Shown piece by piece: positions 10,278-21,702 of a stretch of 64,000 bases of DNA (position 1 is its first letter; each line of letters starts with the position of its first letter). The notes beneath the pieces were generated by a model that had not been told where the DNA came from, searched no databases, and worked only from the letters and a program-made list of their open reading frames with translations. The stretch lies in NCBI GenBank assembly GCA_963556195.1, contig OY744532.1, positions 76,049,313-76,113,312 of the forward strand, given 5' to 3'. The stretch is from Sepiola atlantica (lineage: Eukaryota > Mollusca > Cephalopoda > Sepiida > Sepiolidae). The position numbers were made by a program, and so were the translations under genes.

Positions 10278-11110
10278 TTAAAAATAAAAAAACTGAAAAT
10301 TAAAAAGACCCCTGGTCAAAAAAATCAAAGTGTAGCATCTGTTCTGATTCTTCTTCGCGTGTCTTTGATACATGTGGTCATACAACAGTTTCCCACTTTT
10401 TACGCAGTCCTTTGCATTATTGTTGTACTCTGCAAGATCTTTCAAGCTGCACTGGTTGGGCAGTAGAGAGCAGACAAGGCAGTGTTGCATTGTATCGTCC
10501 TCCTCTCCGTATTTGTAAATGGTTGGGTCGTTTTGAAGCTCCATCTAACCATAGCAGCTTTTGATCACTCAATTTCTGTTCTCAGGCGGTTGAGCATTTT
10601 CCATTGAACCCAGGGTGTTCCTGAGCCAGGAGTTAGGGCCTCAGAAGGGGAATTTTCATCTCGCATCTGCAGGGGCAATGCCACTGTGGAGATGCAGGTT
10701 GTTCAGGTTGGTAGACTTCAGACAACCAGTGATCAAGTGGCAGGTATTGTTCAATGCTGGGTCTAAATTTTTGGCAGGACACACATACTCTTCAGAAAAA
10801 TAGCACAGGGCCTAAGCAGTGCATTTTAGTGTGTGTGCTGTAGCTCCCCACTTGGAGTTGATCAGTTTCTGTAGGATGTTGTTTCGGAAGCTGACTTTCA
10901 TGTTTAACCTTTTTATATGTTCCTTGAATGAGAGGGTGCAGTTCAGGGTTACGTCAAGGTAGACAGGGTTGATGCGATTTTCAAGTTGTAGTCCCGACTA
11001 CGTGATGTTAAGGGGTCGGTTGGCCTCCTGATTACTGAGATGGAATGAGCAGACTTGAGTTTTCGCCGGGTTTGCATGCAGGTGTTTACTCTTGTAGTAG
11101 AGCTGAGTTA
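10278..11110 (-). pseudogene. LINE C-terminal region (Jockey-like), decayed
   Basis: The minus strand from about 11110 reads LHANPAKTQVCSFHLSNQEA, then NPVYLDVTLNCTLSFKEHIK and NNILQKLINSKWGATAHTLK, with stops between. An 88-codon ORF follows (10544-10278) carrying MQHCLVCSLLPNQCSLKDL, the Cys/His C-terminal motif of this LINE group. Several frame breaks; inactive. A U2-like word overlaps its last codons (see 10320). Confidence 0.8.
10320..10347 (+). repeat. U2 snRNA-like 28-mer at the end of a LINE ORF
   Basis: ATCAAAGTGTAGCATCTGTT and flanks match U2 snRNA bases about 22-48 with about three changes. It lies antisense in the last codons of the LINE at 10278. It may mark target-site or template-derived U2 sequence at the LINE terminus. 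Confidence 0.55.
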
Positions 11111-11239
11111 AGGTTAGTTTCTACTACTTTCACTTGGAAGCGAGCTAATCTGTTTTGACAATGCACTTCAACTGTTCTATCCTCGATCAGTGACAGAGAA
11201 ATCCTTCTAGACTGAGGTAATTAAAAAAAAATTTCTTCA

Positions 11240-11346
11240 ATCCCGAGTGCCTCTTTTTGGAGAGCTGGATTTTCCCCACATTAAAAACCGATCTGGTGTC
11301 TAACTCTGTCCTCGTGGGGAGGTAAGTAAATAGGGACTCTCGGCAA
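11240..11346 (+). repeat. Possible diverged tail of the U2 family
   Basis: GAGTGCCTC..., CTGGATTTTCCCCAC and the end GTGGGGAGGTAAGTAAATAG follow the order of the family tail (GAGTGCTCAC, CTGGCTTTTCAAACCCCAC, GTGGGAGGAAGATAAATAG), but with many changes. Confidence 0.35.
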
Positions 11347-12288
11347 CACTGACTAGATACAGCTAATAAATTGTAATTCTGTGGATCGCTCCATATAACA
11401 AATTTCTATAAAGTTTATGGCACTGATAATGAGATTAAAACACCAAATTCATTTTTAAAAACAAGAATTTTAGCTTCCTAATATATTGATCATGTTTATG
11501 CAATAGACATACTGTGGTTAACTAATTTGCTTATTCTTTTGCAAAAGGACATCTCATTAATTGTTTTCTAATTCAATGATTGTTTTAATTTTATTATTAC
11601 ACATTTCTTTTTGGTTGAAAATAGTCTTTCCAGGCTTTTCAGGTCCATTTACTTCTGGGGATTGTAAATCCAGTTCTACATTGTAAATTATTAACAAAAA
11701 AAATGCCCCACCCCAAAAACACACATACATCCCAGCCAAGCAAACAAGTCAGTGAGTATCCCCCACTCCCACATAAATTTCATTATGAAATTAAATTCAC
11801 CATAATGCATTTCGGTTCTGATGTGAGGTATGGGACGAATATAAAGAAGTAAATTGAATAAAAACTCTTCTATATAGATCAACAATTAACATTTATTATC
11901 TATTTAAAACTAAAGTAGAATTACTTGTTAGCTTAAACGTATTACTTGAAGAGCGCTGTGTGACACGTACAATCCAAAATGTCTGCTGTCTGGAAAATAC
12001 AAGGGACATAATTCATTCTTACAATCTCTTTGAGACATGAGAGATAATCCCTGGGCAAAGAGTTACTTCCCCTTTAAATACAAAAATGTCCTTCATATTT
12101 ATTTTCTAGATAAAATCTATTTCATCTAACACCTACCCTTTGAGCTTTGTGCTATTTGTTTTTGTCATGTCGTGACCTGCATTGGATTTACACAATTTTG
12201 AATGCGAACTGACCTCCTTGATAACATCTTCAGTTGAGGCAAATCAAATGTATCCAACAGTATTTTCAGTGGAAAAGTATCATCCTGC
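11347..12288. other. No gene recognised
   Basis: AT-rich sequence upstream of the Gypsy remnant. I saw no second copy of its 3' LTR here, so the element appears 5' truncated. Confidence 0.4.
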
Positions 12289-12564
12289 ATGTTGGTTTCT
12301 GTGAGATACGAGAGTCGCAGAAAATTTATTACTGTTATTTTAAATAGCAGTCCAGTTCGATTTCAGTTTGACACGGCTTCGGACATTACCCATATCTCAC
12401 GCTCCATGTGGGAACATATTGAGAAGCCAGCGTTAACAGAAACACATTATATAGCTCGAAGTATATCGGGCAACACAATTCAGTTGATGGGTGAGTTAAA
12501 TTGCAATGTGTCCTTTAAAAAAGACATTTTCTGGAACATCCTATCTCTGATAATTATGATTTAA
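12289..12564 (+). pseudogene. Gypsy aspartic protease fragment
   Basis: Contains VRFQFDTASDITHISRSMW, in which DTASD is the active-site triad variant of DTGSD, followed by SGNTIQLMGELNC. The frame stops at 12562, where the remaining protease and the linker to RT should be. Dimeric retroviral-type protease fold expected. Confidence 0.8.
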
Positions 12565-12664
12565 ATTTGCTTGGTTTAGACTCGATAGAAGAATTGAATC
12601 TTTTCAATATTCCTCTCAAGCATGTTTTTAACACTTTAAATCTTTCTTCTATTCTTTTGTATTG

Positions 12665-12890
12665 AAAAACAATTCACAGAATTAGTCAAGGCTAAATTTA
12701 GCAATGTTTTTCAGAAGAGTAGGATTTTGCACTAAATCAAAGGCGACTCTTAAATTAAAGTCAGACTGTTTAGATTCAACTGCTTTCCTTTCGGGGGTCA
12801 AACCAGCTGCAGTCATATTCCAGCAAACAATGGATGCAATATTAACTAGATTGACTCACTTGAGGATAAAAAGTTCATAAAAACTGAGAT
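12665..12890 (+). pseudogene. Misplaced Gypsy RT scrap
   Basis: Translates to FPFGVKPAAVIFQQTMDAIL around 12785-12852, after an ELVKAKFSNVFQKS-like start. FGVKPA...FQQTMD is RT palm sequence that should lie about 500 bases further on, and it differs from the homologous FGVTNGDASFQRIMD at 13205. So this is a piece of a second Gypsy family, inserted or recombined in. Confidence 0.6.
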
Positions 12891-12899
12891 TACGAGTGC

Positions 12900-13907
12900 T
12901 TGGTGAAGGAATCATTGAAATGAATGAGTCTCCATGGAGGGCCGAAGTTGTAATAACATCTTCCGAAAACCAAAAAAAAAACAGACTAGTAATCGATTAC
13001 TCTCAAACCATAAATAGGTTTACTCTACTGAATGCTAACCCTACCACGGATAGATGAAATTATAAGCGAAATTGCTAAATATAAATTATATAGCACACTA
13101 GACCTCAGAAGTGCCTATCACCAAGTGGCTATCAAACCAGTTGATCGACCCTCCACGGCTTTTGAGGCGAATGGCCGCCTCTACCAGTTTAAAAGGATAC
13201 CATTTGGAGTAACGAATGGTGATGCCAGTTTTCAACGAATTATGGATAAAATAATTAGCGATGAAAAATCAGAGGGAACCTTTGCCTACATTGATAATGT
13301 AACAATATGTGGACACAACTATGCAGACCATAATCATAATCTGAAACGATTTATGGCGACGATTGAAAAATACAACCTAACACTAAATAACGATAAATGC
13401 GTTTTTAGCGTAGACACCATTAATTTACTAGGGTACACCGTAAGCAAAGGCTCTATGTCACCAGACCCAGAACGATTGAAGCCGCTGCTAAAACTGCCAA
13501 TACCTAATAATATGCGTGCCCTAAAACGAGCCCTTGGTATGTTTGCACATTATTCACAGTGGATTGCTTCCTTTTCAAGCAAAATTCACCCACTGGTACA
13601 AACGGACAGTTTCCCTCTCTCGCACACAGCAGTGGAGGCTTTTAAGAATATTAAAAAGAATATAGCCAATGCAGCAATTACAGCTATAGACCCCGCTATT
13701 CCTCTGGTGGTGGAGACAGATGCACCTGATTATGCAATTGCTGCCTCTTTAAGGCAATTCGTACACCCTGTCGCTTTTTTTTCAAGGACCTTGTCGCGTT
13801 CAGAACAGCAACACTCGGCAATTGAAAAAGAGGCTTATGCTATAGTGGAGGGAACTCAGAAAGTGGAGACACTATTTGATCGAACAACATTTTCGACTAG
13901 TTACTGA
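12900..13907 (+). pseudogene. Gypsy reverse transcriptase - RNase H
   Basis: The frame before 13030 gives GIIEMNESPWRAEVVITSSE and RLVIDYSQTINRFTLL. After a frameshift near 13030 the 291-codon ORF continues LPRIDEIISEIAKYKLYSTL, then DLRSAYHQ, FGVTNGDASFQRIMDK and FAYIDNVTICG, and a tether. RNase H follows: ETDAPDYAIAASL and AFFSRTLSRSEQQHSAIEKE. The second Asp of the YxDD box is Asn (YIDN). The ORF shifts frame again near 13900. Confidence 0.9.
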
Positions 13908-14112
13908 CCAAAAATCCGTTGCATTTATGTTCAACACCAGGACAACAAGCAAAATCAAAAATGATAAAATTGCGAGGTGGAAAATAGAACTCTCCTGTTT
14001 TTCTTTTGATGCAATCTACCGACCCGGTAAAGAGAATGCTGCAGTTGACGCACTATCGAGGGTATGTAGCTCTATACCCAACACGGATGAACTGTGCCAC
14101 CCAGGAATAACA
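13903..14112 (+). pseudogene. Gypsy RNase H C-terminus / integrase zinc region
   Basis: In a new frame: FRLVTDQKSVAFMFNTR, then ARWKIELSCFSFDAIYRPGK and NAAVDALSR, the end of the RNase H/connection domain, then HPGITRM from the start of the integrase HHCC region. A deletion or frameshift follows before 14123. Confidence 0.85.
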
Positions 14113-14122
14113 CGAATGACAC

Positions 14123-14668
14123 GTGGTACGAACCAGAAATCTACCATATTCATCGGATGACGTAAAGAAAATGATAAAATCGTGTACAATATGTGCAGAA
14201 CATAAACCACAATTCTTCAGGCCTAAAACCGGGACACTGATAAAAGCGACTCAACCGTTCGAGAGAATAAACATCGATTTTAAGGGTCCATTACCATCTA
14301 GTAATGGGAATCGTTACATTCTAACCGTCATCGACGAGTATTCACGATGCCCCTTCGCATTTCCTTGTCCGGACATATCAGCAAAATCGGTGATATGGCG
14401 CTTGTGCTCTTTATTTGCCATTTTTGGTGTTCCAGCCTACATCCATTCAGATCGTGGAGCCTCTTTTATGTCTGAACAACTCAAACAATTTCTTCACGAA
14501 CGAGGAGTAGCCACAAGCCGGACGCCGCCGTACTACCCTCAGGGAAACGCCCGATGTGAGCGCTATAACGGTATAATATGGAAAAGCATACGACTAGCGG
14601 CTGCAAACCGCAAATGTCCAATTACTCATTGGGAAGATCTCCTCCCCGGAATCGCTGTACGTTATTAG
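14123..14668 (+). pseudogene. Gypsy integrase core
   Basis: The Cys pair CTICAEH of the zinc domain is followed by the DDE core: ERINIDFKGPLPSSNGNRYI (first Asp), PAYIHSDRGASFMSEQLKQF (second Asp) and YYPQGNARCERYNGIIWKSI (Glu). All three catalytic residues are present, although the flanking frame is broken at both ends, so no intact polyprotein is made. Confidence 0.9.
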
Positions 14669-15320
14669 GACGCTCTTATGTACAGCCACGCCTCACGAGA
14701 GGTTTCTTACATTTCAACGAAGAAGCTCGGCTGGAACTTCGCTTCCTTCATGGCTCTCTAAACCTGGAACGGTCCTTCTGAGACGTTTCGTCCGTCATAG
14801 TAAGAATGACCCATTAACGAACCCAGTGGAACTGATTGAGGCGAATCCGCATCATGCATTGATACGACATTCTGATGGAAAAGAATCTTGCAGGGAATAT
14901 ACCTACACTCAATATAACCCCCGAGGAGACGCCTAATCTCAAGACCCCTCCACCTCCACCTCGGCTGAAGGTCAAGCTGCACCATATGACTCATCTACGG
15001 ACTCAGCGCAACCATCAGATACAGAGTCCATAACATCTGTAGAAAGTCAAGGTGGTCAGAACGAGCCAGAGGTGAACGATCATCCACTTGCTCCGAAACG
15101 AGCTCATCCCCAAACCGATTCAGAACCCCTGTCTCAACCACCCGCACGCAGAAGGAGACGGATTTTTACTCACTCAGGACGGAGAGAGAAAATCGACCTC
15201 TGCATATCGTCAGACTCGGAAATCCTGTGTCCTGATTCTACTCCCGATATCAGACTACCGAGACGTTCCAACAGAACCAGCAAAAAGCCCGGTCGATGGA
15301 ACGACTTTGTTCCCTTATGA
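14660..15320 (+). pseudogene. Gypsy integrase C-terminus and tail
   Basis: In shifting frames it reads ERFFTFNRRSSAGTSLPSWL-like, VLLRRFVRHSKNDPLTNPVE, EANPHHALIRHSDGKES, then an Arg/Ser/Pro-rich end RRSNRTSKKPGRWNDFVPL. This is the C-terminal SH3-like and tail region usual in this Gypsy group. Confidence 0.75.
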
Positions 15321-15337
15321 TTGAAATAGAATGGGGG

Positions 15338-15555
15338 GTGAATGCAATGAACAATTACGAATAATTTCCCTATTCTAAATTATCTCCCCTTTGGAAAACT
15401 CTCCTGTTCGTCTTAACCATATAAATAGCAGCACTAACATTGTACTGACAGTTTATGCCGAATAAAGCTTTCTCGGAGCTATAAAGAATGACACTCCTCA
15501 CACAGCTAGTATACGCCTGTCCTCTAGTCGTGACGGCCAGATGCTTATCTGTCAA
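15338..15555 (+). repeat. Probable 3' LTR of the Gypsy element
   Basis: A purine tract ending GGGGGG at 15337 is followed by TGAATGCAATGAAC. Inside are a TATA box (TATAAATAG, 15419) and AATAAA (15461). The right edge near TTATCTGTCA is estimated; there is no second LTR here to compare. Confidence 0.55.
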
Positions 15556-16640
15556 GATGGGTAGGAGTTCTCTAAAGCCCTTCCAGGCAGATTTGCATCA
15601 GGCAATGGCAGCAGTCTCACAACCACCATAGGCATATGCAAATTAAAATTTTATGAGCAAAGTAGAAGAGGCTTAATCTCAATAATATCTGATAATAAAA
15701 AGAAAGAAAAGAATTTCTTTTACTTTTAATATAGACACAAATTTTTATTATTATTATTATTATTTATTATTTATTAATTAAAACAGAACGAAGGGAGAGA
15801 CAACTTTTGTCCCATTGATTAGTTTTGTCTTTTTCTTATTGATTAGTTTTGTTTCAATGATTTCAAGTAGTGAATAGGAATTAAATTTCAAAGTAATAGC
15901 AAGCAAACATAGTCTGCTAGTTGTACATATGCTAAAGTTTAGTCAAATATTTTTATACCTGATTAACATTGATGAGCTAGAGTCACTACTGAACATGAAA
16001 ATCAAATTCTCAAAAAGCTGAATAGATCTGAATCAAAACAGCGAGTATTGCACAAAGGGTTCAACAGAGATTTACTAGCAATATACATGAAAAAATTTTA
16101 ATTGCTTAAAATATCTCAATAATGACATATATAGAAAGAGCTTGATGATCTAAGAAATAATTTTGAAAACATTTTTTAATCTGACTAAAAATAAGGAAGT
16201 TATGACTATTTTTGTGCCTTGCACGATTGAATATTTTTCCCTCTTTAATACCATATGCATTTCGTCACATTTTTTACACTAATTTTTAAGTAAAAATGTT
16301 ATATCTTTGTTAAAACACAAGATTAAGCAATGAAATTTGCCATATAAGTGTATTTTTGTACAAGGAATCAGAATATGCTGCTGAAAATCTCCAGAAATTA
16401 ATGGATTCCAAGTAATCTGCAATAAATGCACATAGCATAAATATGCTGAAATACCTTAAAAAATAATACCATTTATCCATTAAAAAAAAAAGTTAAAGAA
16501 CTCAAAGATAAATTGTAATACATTTTATGTACAAGAAACTGAAATCTAATACTAGGACTGTTTAAAAATGAATATATTGCAAGATTTCTTTCGCGTTATT
16601 GTAGATTAACACCTTCCGCTAAATCACCCCCTTGCCTCCT
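15556..16640. other. AT-rich, no gene
   Basis: No ORF over 60 codons and no recognisable motif. Confidence 0.4.
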
Positions 16641-16644
16641 CAAA

Positions 16645-17640
16645 ATATGAGATTCTACTTTTTTTTTAGGCAATTACATGTTAACACCCTGAAAAACTTG
16701 ACAGAAAGAAACAAACAAAAACAATTATTTTAGAATTTAGAGTGGGGATTAGTTTCACATATAAATTTAATGTAAAATAATCTCCCATTTCAGGGCCATT
16801 CTAGCATTTTAGGGTATTAATCATTTTTTTCGATGGGAGATAAATCCTGTGCGTATTTCATGTTTTTTTTTTTTTGGGGGGGGGGTCTCCTTTTTTCTTT
16901 CTTTTTTTTTTAGACAATTATGTGTAGTTTTAAGAGGGTCTTTGTGCGATGAGGAGGGGGCGCTTGCCACTCTGACTTTGAGTTAGTGGTAGGACTAGGG
17001 GCAATTACGTGTGAATACCCTGAAAACTTGTCAGAAAGAAAAAAACAATTAATTTAGAATTTAGAGTGTGGATTAGTTTCACATAAATTTAATGTAAAAT
17101 AATTTACCATTTCAGGGCCATTCTAACGTTTTAGGGCATTAATCATTTTTTTTTTATGGGAAATAAATCCTATGCGTTTTTGTGTATGGGCGTTTTTAAA
17201 AATTTTTTTAGACACTTGTGTGGTTTTAATGGGCTTTTTGTAGGATTAGGGGCTTGCCACTTGAACTTAGGGTTTAAATTAAGGAAGTTTTGGATGGAAG
17301 TTGCCATTCGAACTTAGTGTTAGGGTTAAGGGAGTTTTTTTTTTAGGGGGTGGCTTGTCACTCAGATTTAAGGTGAATGGTACGACACGTTCAAGAGAAA
17401 GCTAGTGGTAGAGTAATTATTTATTTTATATCAAGTTTTCAGCTTGAAAAATATTTTTAAAATTGCACTGTAAGGCAAGAATGGCCGGGAAATGGGAGAT
17501 CATTTTATGTTAAATTTATATGCGAAACTGATCCCCCACTCTAAATTCTAAATTATTTTTTTGTTGTCTTTTTTTCTTTTTTCCACCAAAACTTTTAAGT
17601 TTTGGTGGAAAAAAGTAGAATCTTATTTTTTTTTTTAAAT
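16645..17640. repeat. Composite direct and inverted repeat
   Basis: A ~190-bp block (ACACCCTGAAAAACTTGACA ... TTTAATGTAAAATAATCTCC ... GGGAGATAAATCCTGTGCGT) at about 16680-16865 recurs directly at about 17015-17190. A third part lies inverted at about 17473-17556. The outer ends GAGATTCTACTTTTTT (16649) and AAAAAAGTAGAATCTTA (17610) are also inverted. Probably a rearranged non-autonomous DNA element. Confidence 0.65.
17576..17615. repeat. 19-bp-arm perfect hairpin
   Basis: CTTTTTTCCACCAAAACTT and its exact reverse complement are separated by TT. It lies at the inner end of the preceding repeat. Confidence 0.85.
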
Positions 17641-19440
17641 TAGCGACTAGAAAGTCATTACTACTAGAAGTTCGAAAGTTGAGCGAAAACCAATATTTCT
17701 TTCAAGTATTTTTTATAAAAGAACCACAAACAACATTAACTATTTTAAGCACAAAAAGTATTTCTTTTTTTTTTCAAAACTCTGTAAACGAATTTTACAA
17801 AGCTTTATAAGCTTTACAAAGCTAGTTTATAGCTAGCTGCTGCTGATTGATTGTTATATCAGTAATACTAGCAGACATTGTTGACTTTCACTCAAAAGGG
17901 ATCAATATTTTTTCGGATAAAGTAATTTAAAATTACTATTACCGAAAGACAAAACAACATACAATTAAAATTTTAATGCATAAAAAAGATAAAAGATTGA
18001 TTTACTAAATAGTTGGAGTACGGAAAATAGTTTTATTAAAATGTTCGATACACGTCATGTTGAAGGTTTATTTTTAAGATTACAAAAAAAATAATGGATC
18101 AATTAATTTCGTACCCCGACAATAATTGAAATTGATATTTTTCCTGATTGTTTTCCAAATTCCCCAAAGACGAATGGTACAATATCTTTAAAAGAAGGAG
18201 GGGGGGGGGGGGGTTAAAAAAAACTGACGTAAATGGCCGAAAATTTTGTTAACATTTTTATGACTTTATTTGCTGAAAACTCTACAAATATATAATGTAG
18301 ATTATTATTTATTAATGCATGTAAAAGGATATTCATTTCCGAACAAAATGGTGGTATTTTGACGACTTAAAGTGCTTTGGTTTTAAAATATGACTATTTT
18401 AGTAGAACTACCTTGAAATCCGTGATTATCCAAACTGTTTTATGGTCGGTGGGTATTGCTATTATAACAATAATCTTATGTATAAAGTAGAGTCAGCCAA
18501 AGTGATCATATGTAAACGCTTAATACCTTTTGTCATGCAAAATCAATATTTAATTCTATTTTGCTAGTTATTTATGACAAACATTGGGTAATATTCTTTT
18601 AAAAAAAAGTTATTTCGCATTGATTTTATCGATTACATATTCAATCAATATTTTATTTTTATTTAGTGATATTATAAAGAAGAGCGGAGGAGCTTTTCTC
18701 CCACAGTTGGAAGTCCTCTTTCTGTCACCCATTAATTTCAGAAAATAATTTCGTAACAGACCATTAATTTTTTTAGAAAGAGACACAAAAAATTATTTTA
18801 AGTAGAAACTTAATGTGTGTGTGTGTGTGTGTGTTTAAGAACTAAACGGGGGCGGCCATAGAAATACCTGGTATAGTACCCAGGTGTGGGATTACTCCAT
18901 TCAGTTAGATGGACACATAGATTTGTCAGATCATTCATCTAGGAGAAGGAAACTCTGATGTAAAATCTACGCTTTCAGTCATCTTATCACTAAAACACTG
19001 GGAGAGGTATGCCTCCTTAGTCATGGACAACAACCTTTTTAGAGTTTGAAACTCAAACAAATTATCCGGTTTGCAAACCTACAATTGCTTAAGGAGTTGA
19101 TAGGCACCGCCTATTGCCTGACTTGCACTCCTTCTTTGTTTATGAGTCAAATGCAGAGGTATCATCATAGGGAAACCTTAAAAACTTCCAGTGCTTGACC
19201 TTGTTTTCTAACTAGGACAATGAACACCGTCCATCCTCGATTTTTCTTTCTCTTTATCTGGTCAACATAGGGATACTTGGTTGTCACTCAGTTTCACATG
19301 ACTAGTCTGGCCCGCTCTGGTTCTGACAGGTTGAGGGTACAGGTTTGACAGTTTGTCTGGCTGCTGTTTTCGACTGGTAGTACAAGAGCCCTAACTAAAT
19401 CCACTTTTCAAACAATGAAAATGTAAAATAACAAAATAAC
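17641..19440. other. No gene; simple repeats
   Basis: AT-rich to 18780, with a G-run at 18200-18213 and (GT)n at 18815-18832. 18840-19440 is less AT-rich and may be an old repeat, but I recognise no family or ORF. Confidence 0.4.
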
Positions 19441-19451
19441 GATGAAACCAG

Positions 19452-19577
19452 GTGCCTCCAAAAATAAACACAGCAAAATCACCCCCTCCCTTGAGGCTCT
19501 CCTTCACAAATATCTGCGGACTTAGAACAAACCTCAATGGTGTAGAATCTTTCCTCAACGTAAAATCCCCAGATATC
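19452..19577 (+). pseudogene. LINE endonuclease N-terminal scrap (Jockey-like)
   Basis: Reads SPPPLRLSFTNICGLRTNLN then GVESFLNVKSPDIL, the first strand and helix of the apurinic-type endonuclease of the same LINE group whose 3' ends lie elsewhere in the window. The homology stops abruptly at about 19577, where TGTGGCAAAG-rich sequence starts. Confidence 0.75.
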
Positions 19578-19835
19578 CTAGTGTGGCAAAGCTACTTTGC
19601 TCCAATGTGGCAAAGCTGCCTTGCCGGGACAGCTGGGGGGGGGGGCGACACCAATGTGGCACGTTTCTTTGGCGTAGCGGCAGACCTTTTCGGAACGTTT
19701 ATCCTTGTCGCGACATCCATGTGGCAAAGTTGGTTTTTAGACGAAGGGGGTAATCTTGCCGGGAGCGTTGTATATCTTGGTGGGGGACCATTGTGGCAGG
19801 ATCTTTTATCCTAGGGACGAATTGTGGCGAAATGT
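19578..19835. repeat. Region with recurring TGTGGCA words
   Basis: TGTGGCA occurs at about 19581, 19604, 19656, 19719, 19792 and 19825 at irregular spacing, often as ATGTGGCAAAG. GC-richer than its surroundings. The function is unknown; it could be part of an LTR or a degenerate tandem repeat. Confidence 0.4.
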
Positions 19836-21581
19836 CAAACGGGAGACGTCTGGCTGCATGTGCACGTAATTTACTCGCCGTTCTTACAAGTGAGCAATCA
19901 TCGTTTAGACGATAATCGCTGTCGCCTTCTCTTCTGGAACCGGCTAGCTGGGAGGGACCCTCTGTGCTGCAAAAGAACCTTATTTGTAATAAGGAAAGAA
20001 ACCATTATACTTTTAATATAAAAATATATTTATTTTCTTCCGGAGCACATTTTTACAACTTTACAGAGAGCGCAACAACACACGTCCATCTCCTTCAAAG
20101 TTTTCAGCCCGACTCTTTTGTTAAAATCTCTTTACCAGCTAAAGAGAGAGAAGGAGAGAGAGAGAGAGAGAGAGAGAAAGGAAGGAAGGAAGGGGGAGAC
20201 AGAACCAGTCAAGGTACACCTGCTTCTTTGCATCTCAGGTAATATGTTTTGAGTTGTTTAACTCAAATATTCTGATCTGTGACCTCATCAACTGAAACCT
20301 GTCACCGAACTGGTTTGACATTTATATTTCACTTGTCAGCTCTGGTGTCACGATCACACCGAGTACAGAATCTCTCTGTTGAACTTTCCTGCTTTCCCGA
20401 AATTTCAGCGCAAGTTTTGCACAAGGCCCACGAATGCAGTGGGGAGCCCTCAGCTCCGTAAAATCTCACGCATTGTGTCACACTAGCACTATTCAAAACT
20501 AATCTAAACTCCTCAATCCCTAATTATTTCTATATGTCGGGTTACCTCTCACTCTGCCGCAAAGACTGACAAACATATGCACAGCCTCACTGTATATCTG
20601 TAACACCTTTTCCTTAATTCGAGAACCTAGTTTAGAAACCAGCCTACATGTGCTTTCAATTAACCATACAACTTAGCATTAGTTACCTTTATTTTCTCTA
20701 TTGCTTCTCCTCGACACTCAGTCTCTCAAGCTCCACAGACCCAGCTGGTAATAACATGTGTAGCTTCTCGATTGACTATTCCCTTGCGCAAACCATCATC
20801 TTCCCAACCTAGATCGTAAGGATGAACAAGCCTCGCTTCTCAACTTGTTCCTATGACAGATGCCCAGAGCCCACTTGGGAATGCTGATCACCTGGTAATA
20901 ATAGTTGATATCACCATAAACCCCAGACCCTAAACAGAAGCGCTTTTACTTAAAACAACCAGATATTACTAACGTACTGATTGGGAATCCCTGTGATCTC
21001 ATCAGGGATGCACCATGGAGCAAAATCTCTCTCCCTGCTAAATATTGTGCAGAGAAGGTAACCGAAAGGGTTAAAGCCGGCATGGAAGCATTTTTTCCCT
21101 CAAAGACATTCAATTCAATAGCAAGCCTCACTCTTTGCAATGATTCACTTCGACCTGTGAAGCTGCTATTGTTAATAGGCAGCAAGCATTCTGCCGTTTC
21201 AACTGCCATAAGTTGATTAAAAATAGGCAAACATTTGAAGAATCAAGAAACCAGTGTAAGAGTATTATAGCCACAGCTAAGAGTAGGTAATTTTACTGGA
21301 GTAAAAGAGGTCGAACTTGTTAGAAATAGTTGAAATTGAAGTTGGCAGATTGATCCATGTGAATGAGCGATGGTGTCAATGAGGCAAGTGAAAGTACATA
21401 CAAGTGACCGAGTAAGTTCTCCTCCGACTTCCGCTAAATCTGACTAAAAAAAGATCAAATATTGATTAGGATTAAATAAAATCAAAGACAGCGATCAAAA
21501 GTAAAATTTTGTTTTCTAACAACAGATTTATGCATGCACCTTTTGTTACGGAAGCTATCGATATATTAGTCATCCAGTCAT
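19836..21581. other. No recognised gene; (GA)n tract
   Basis: Purine-rich (GA)n with GGAA steps at 20137-20200. A 94-codon minus-strand ORF (21230-20946) has no family I know and no splice or codon support, so it is left uncalled. The rest is unrecognised. Confidence 0.35.
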
Positions 21582-21702
21582 TGGGCTGCCCAGGCAATTT
21601 TTAAATAGCCAGAGTGCTCAAATTCTCGAGCGCTGGTTTTTTAATCCCACTTTCCCGACCTTGTGTCACATCTTACCTTGTGGGAGGAAGATAAATAGAA
21701 TT
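21582..21702 (+). repeat. U2-family dispersed repeat, 5'-truncated copy 3
   Basis: Starts abruptly at GGGCTGCCCAGGCAATTTTT and keeps only the 3' third: GAGTGCTCAAATTCTCGAGC, CACTTTCCCGACCTTGTGTC, GTGGGAGGAAGATAAATAG. 5' truncation with an intact 3' end suggests spread by reverse transcription. Confidence 0.85.

Larger units (their letters stand above)
12289..15555 (+). mobile_element. Decayed Ty3/Gypsy retrotransposon
   Basis: Protease, reverse transcriptase, RNase H, integrase and C-terminal pieces occur in the usual Ty3/Gypsy order on the + strand but in shifting frames, with a probable 3' LTR after a GGGGGG-ended purine tract. The 5' LTR and gag were not found. Sub-features are listed separately. 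Confidence 0.9.

Noticed and set aside
20946..21230. 94-codon minus-strand ORF
   Set aside because: No recognisable motif, no splice context and no repeat partner; not enough to call a gene.
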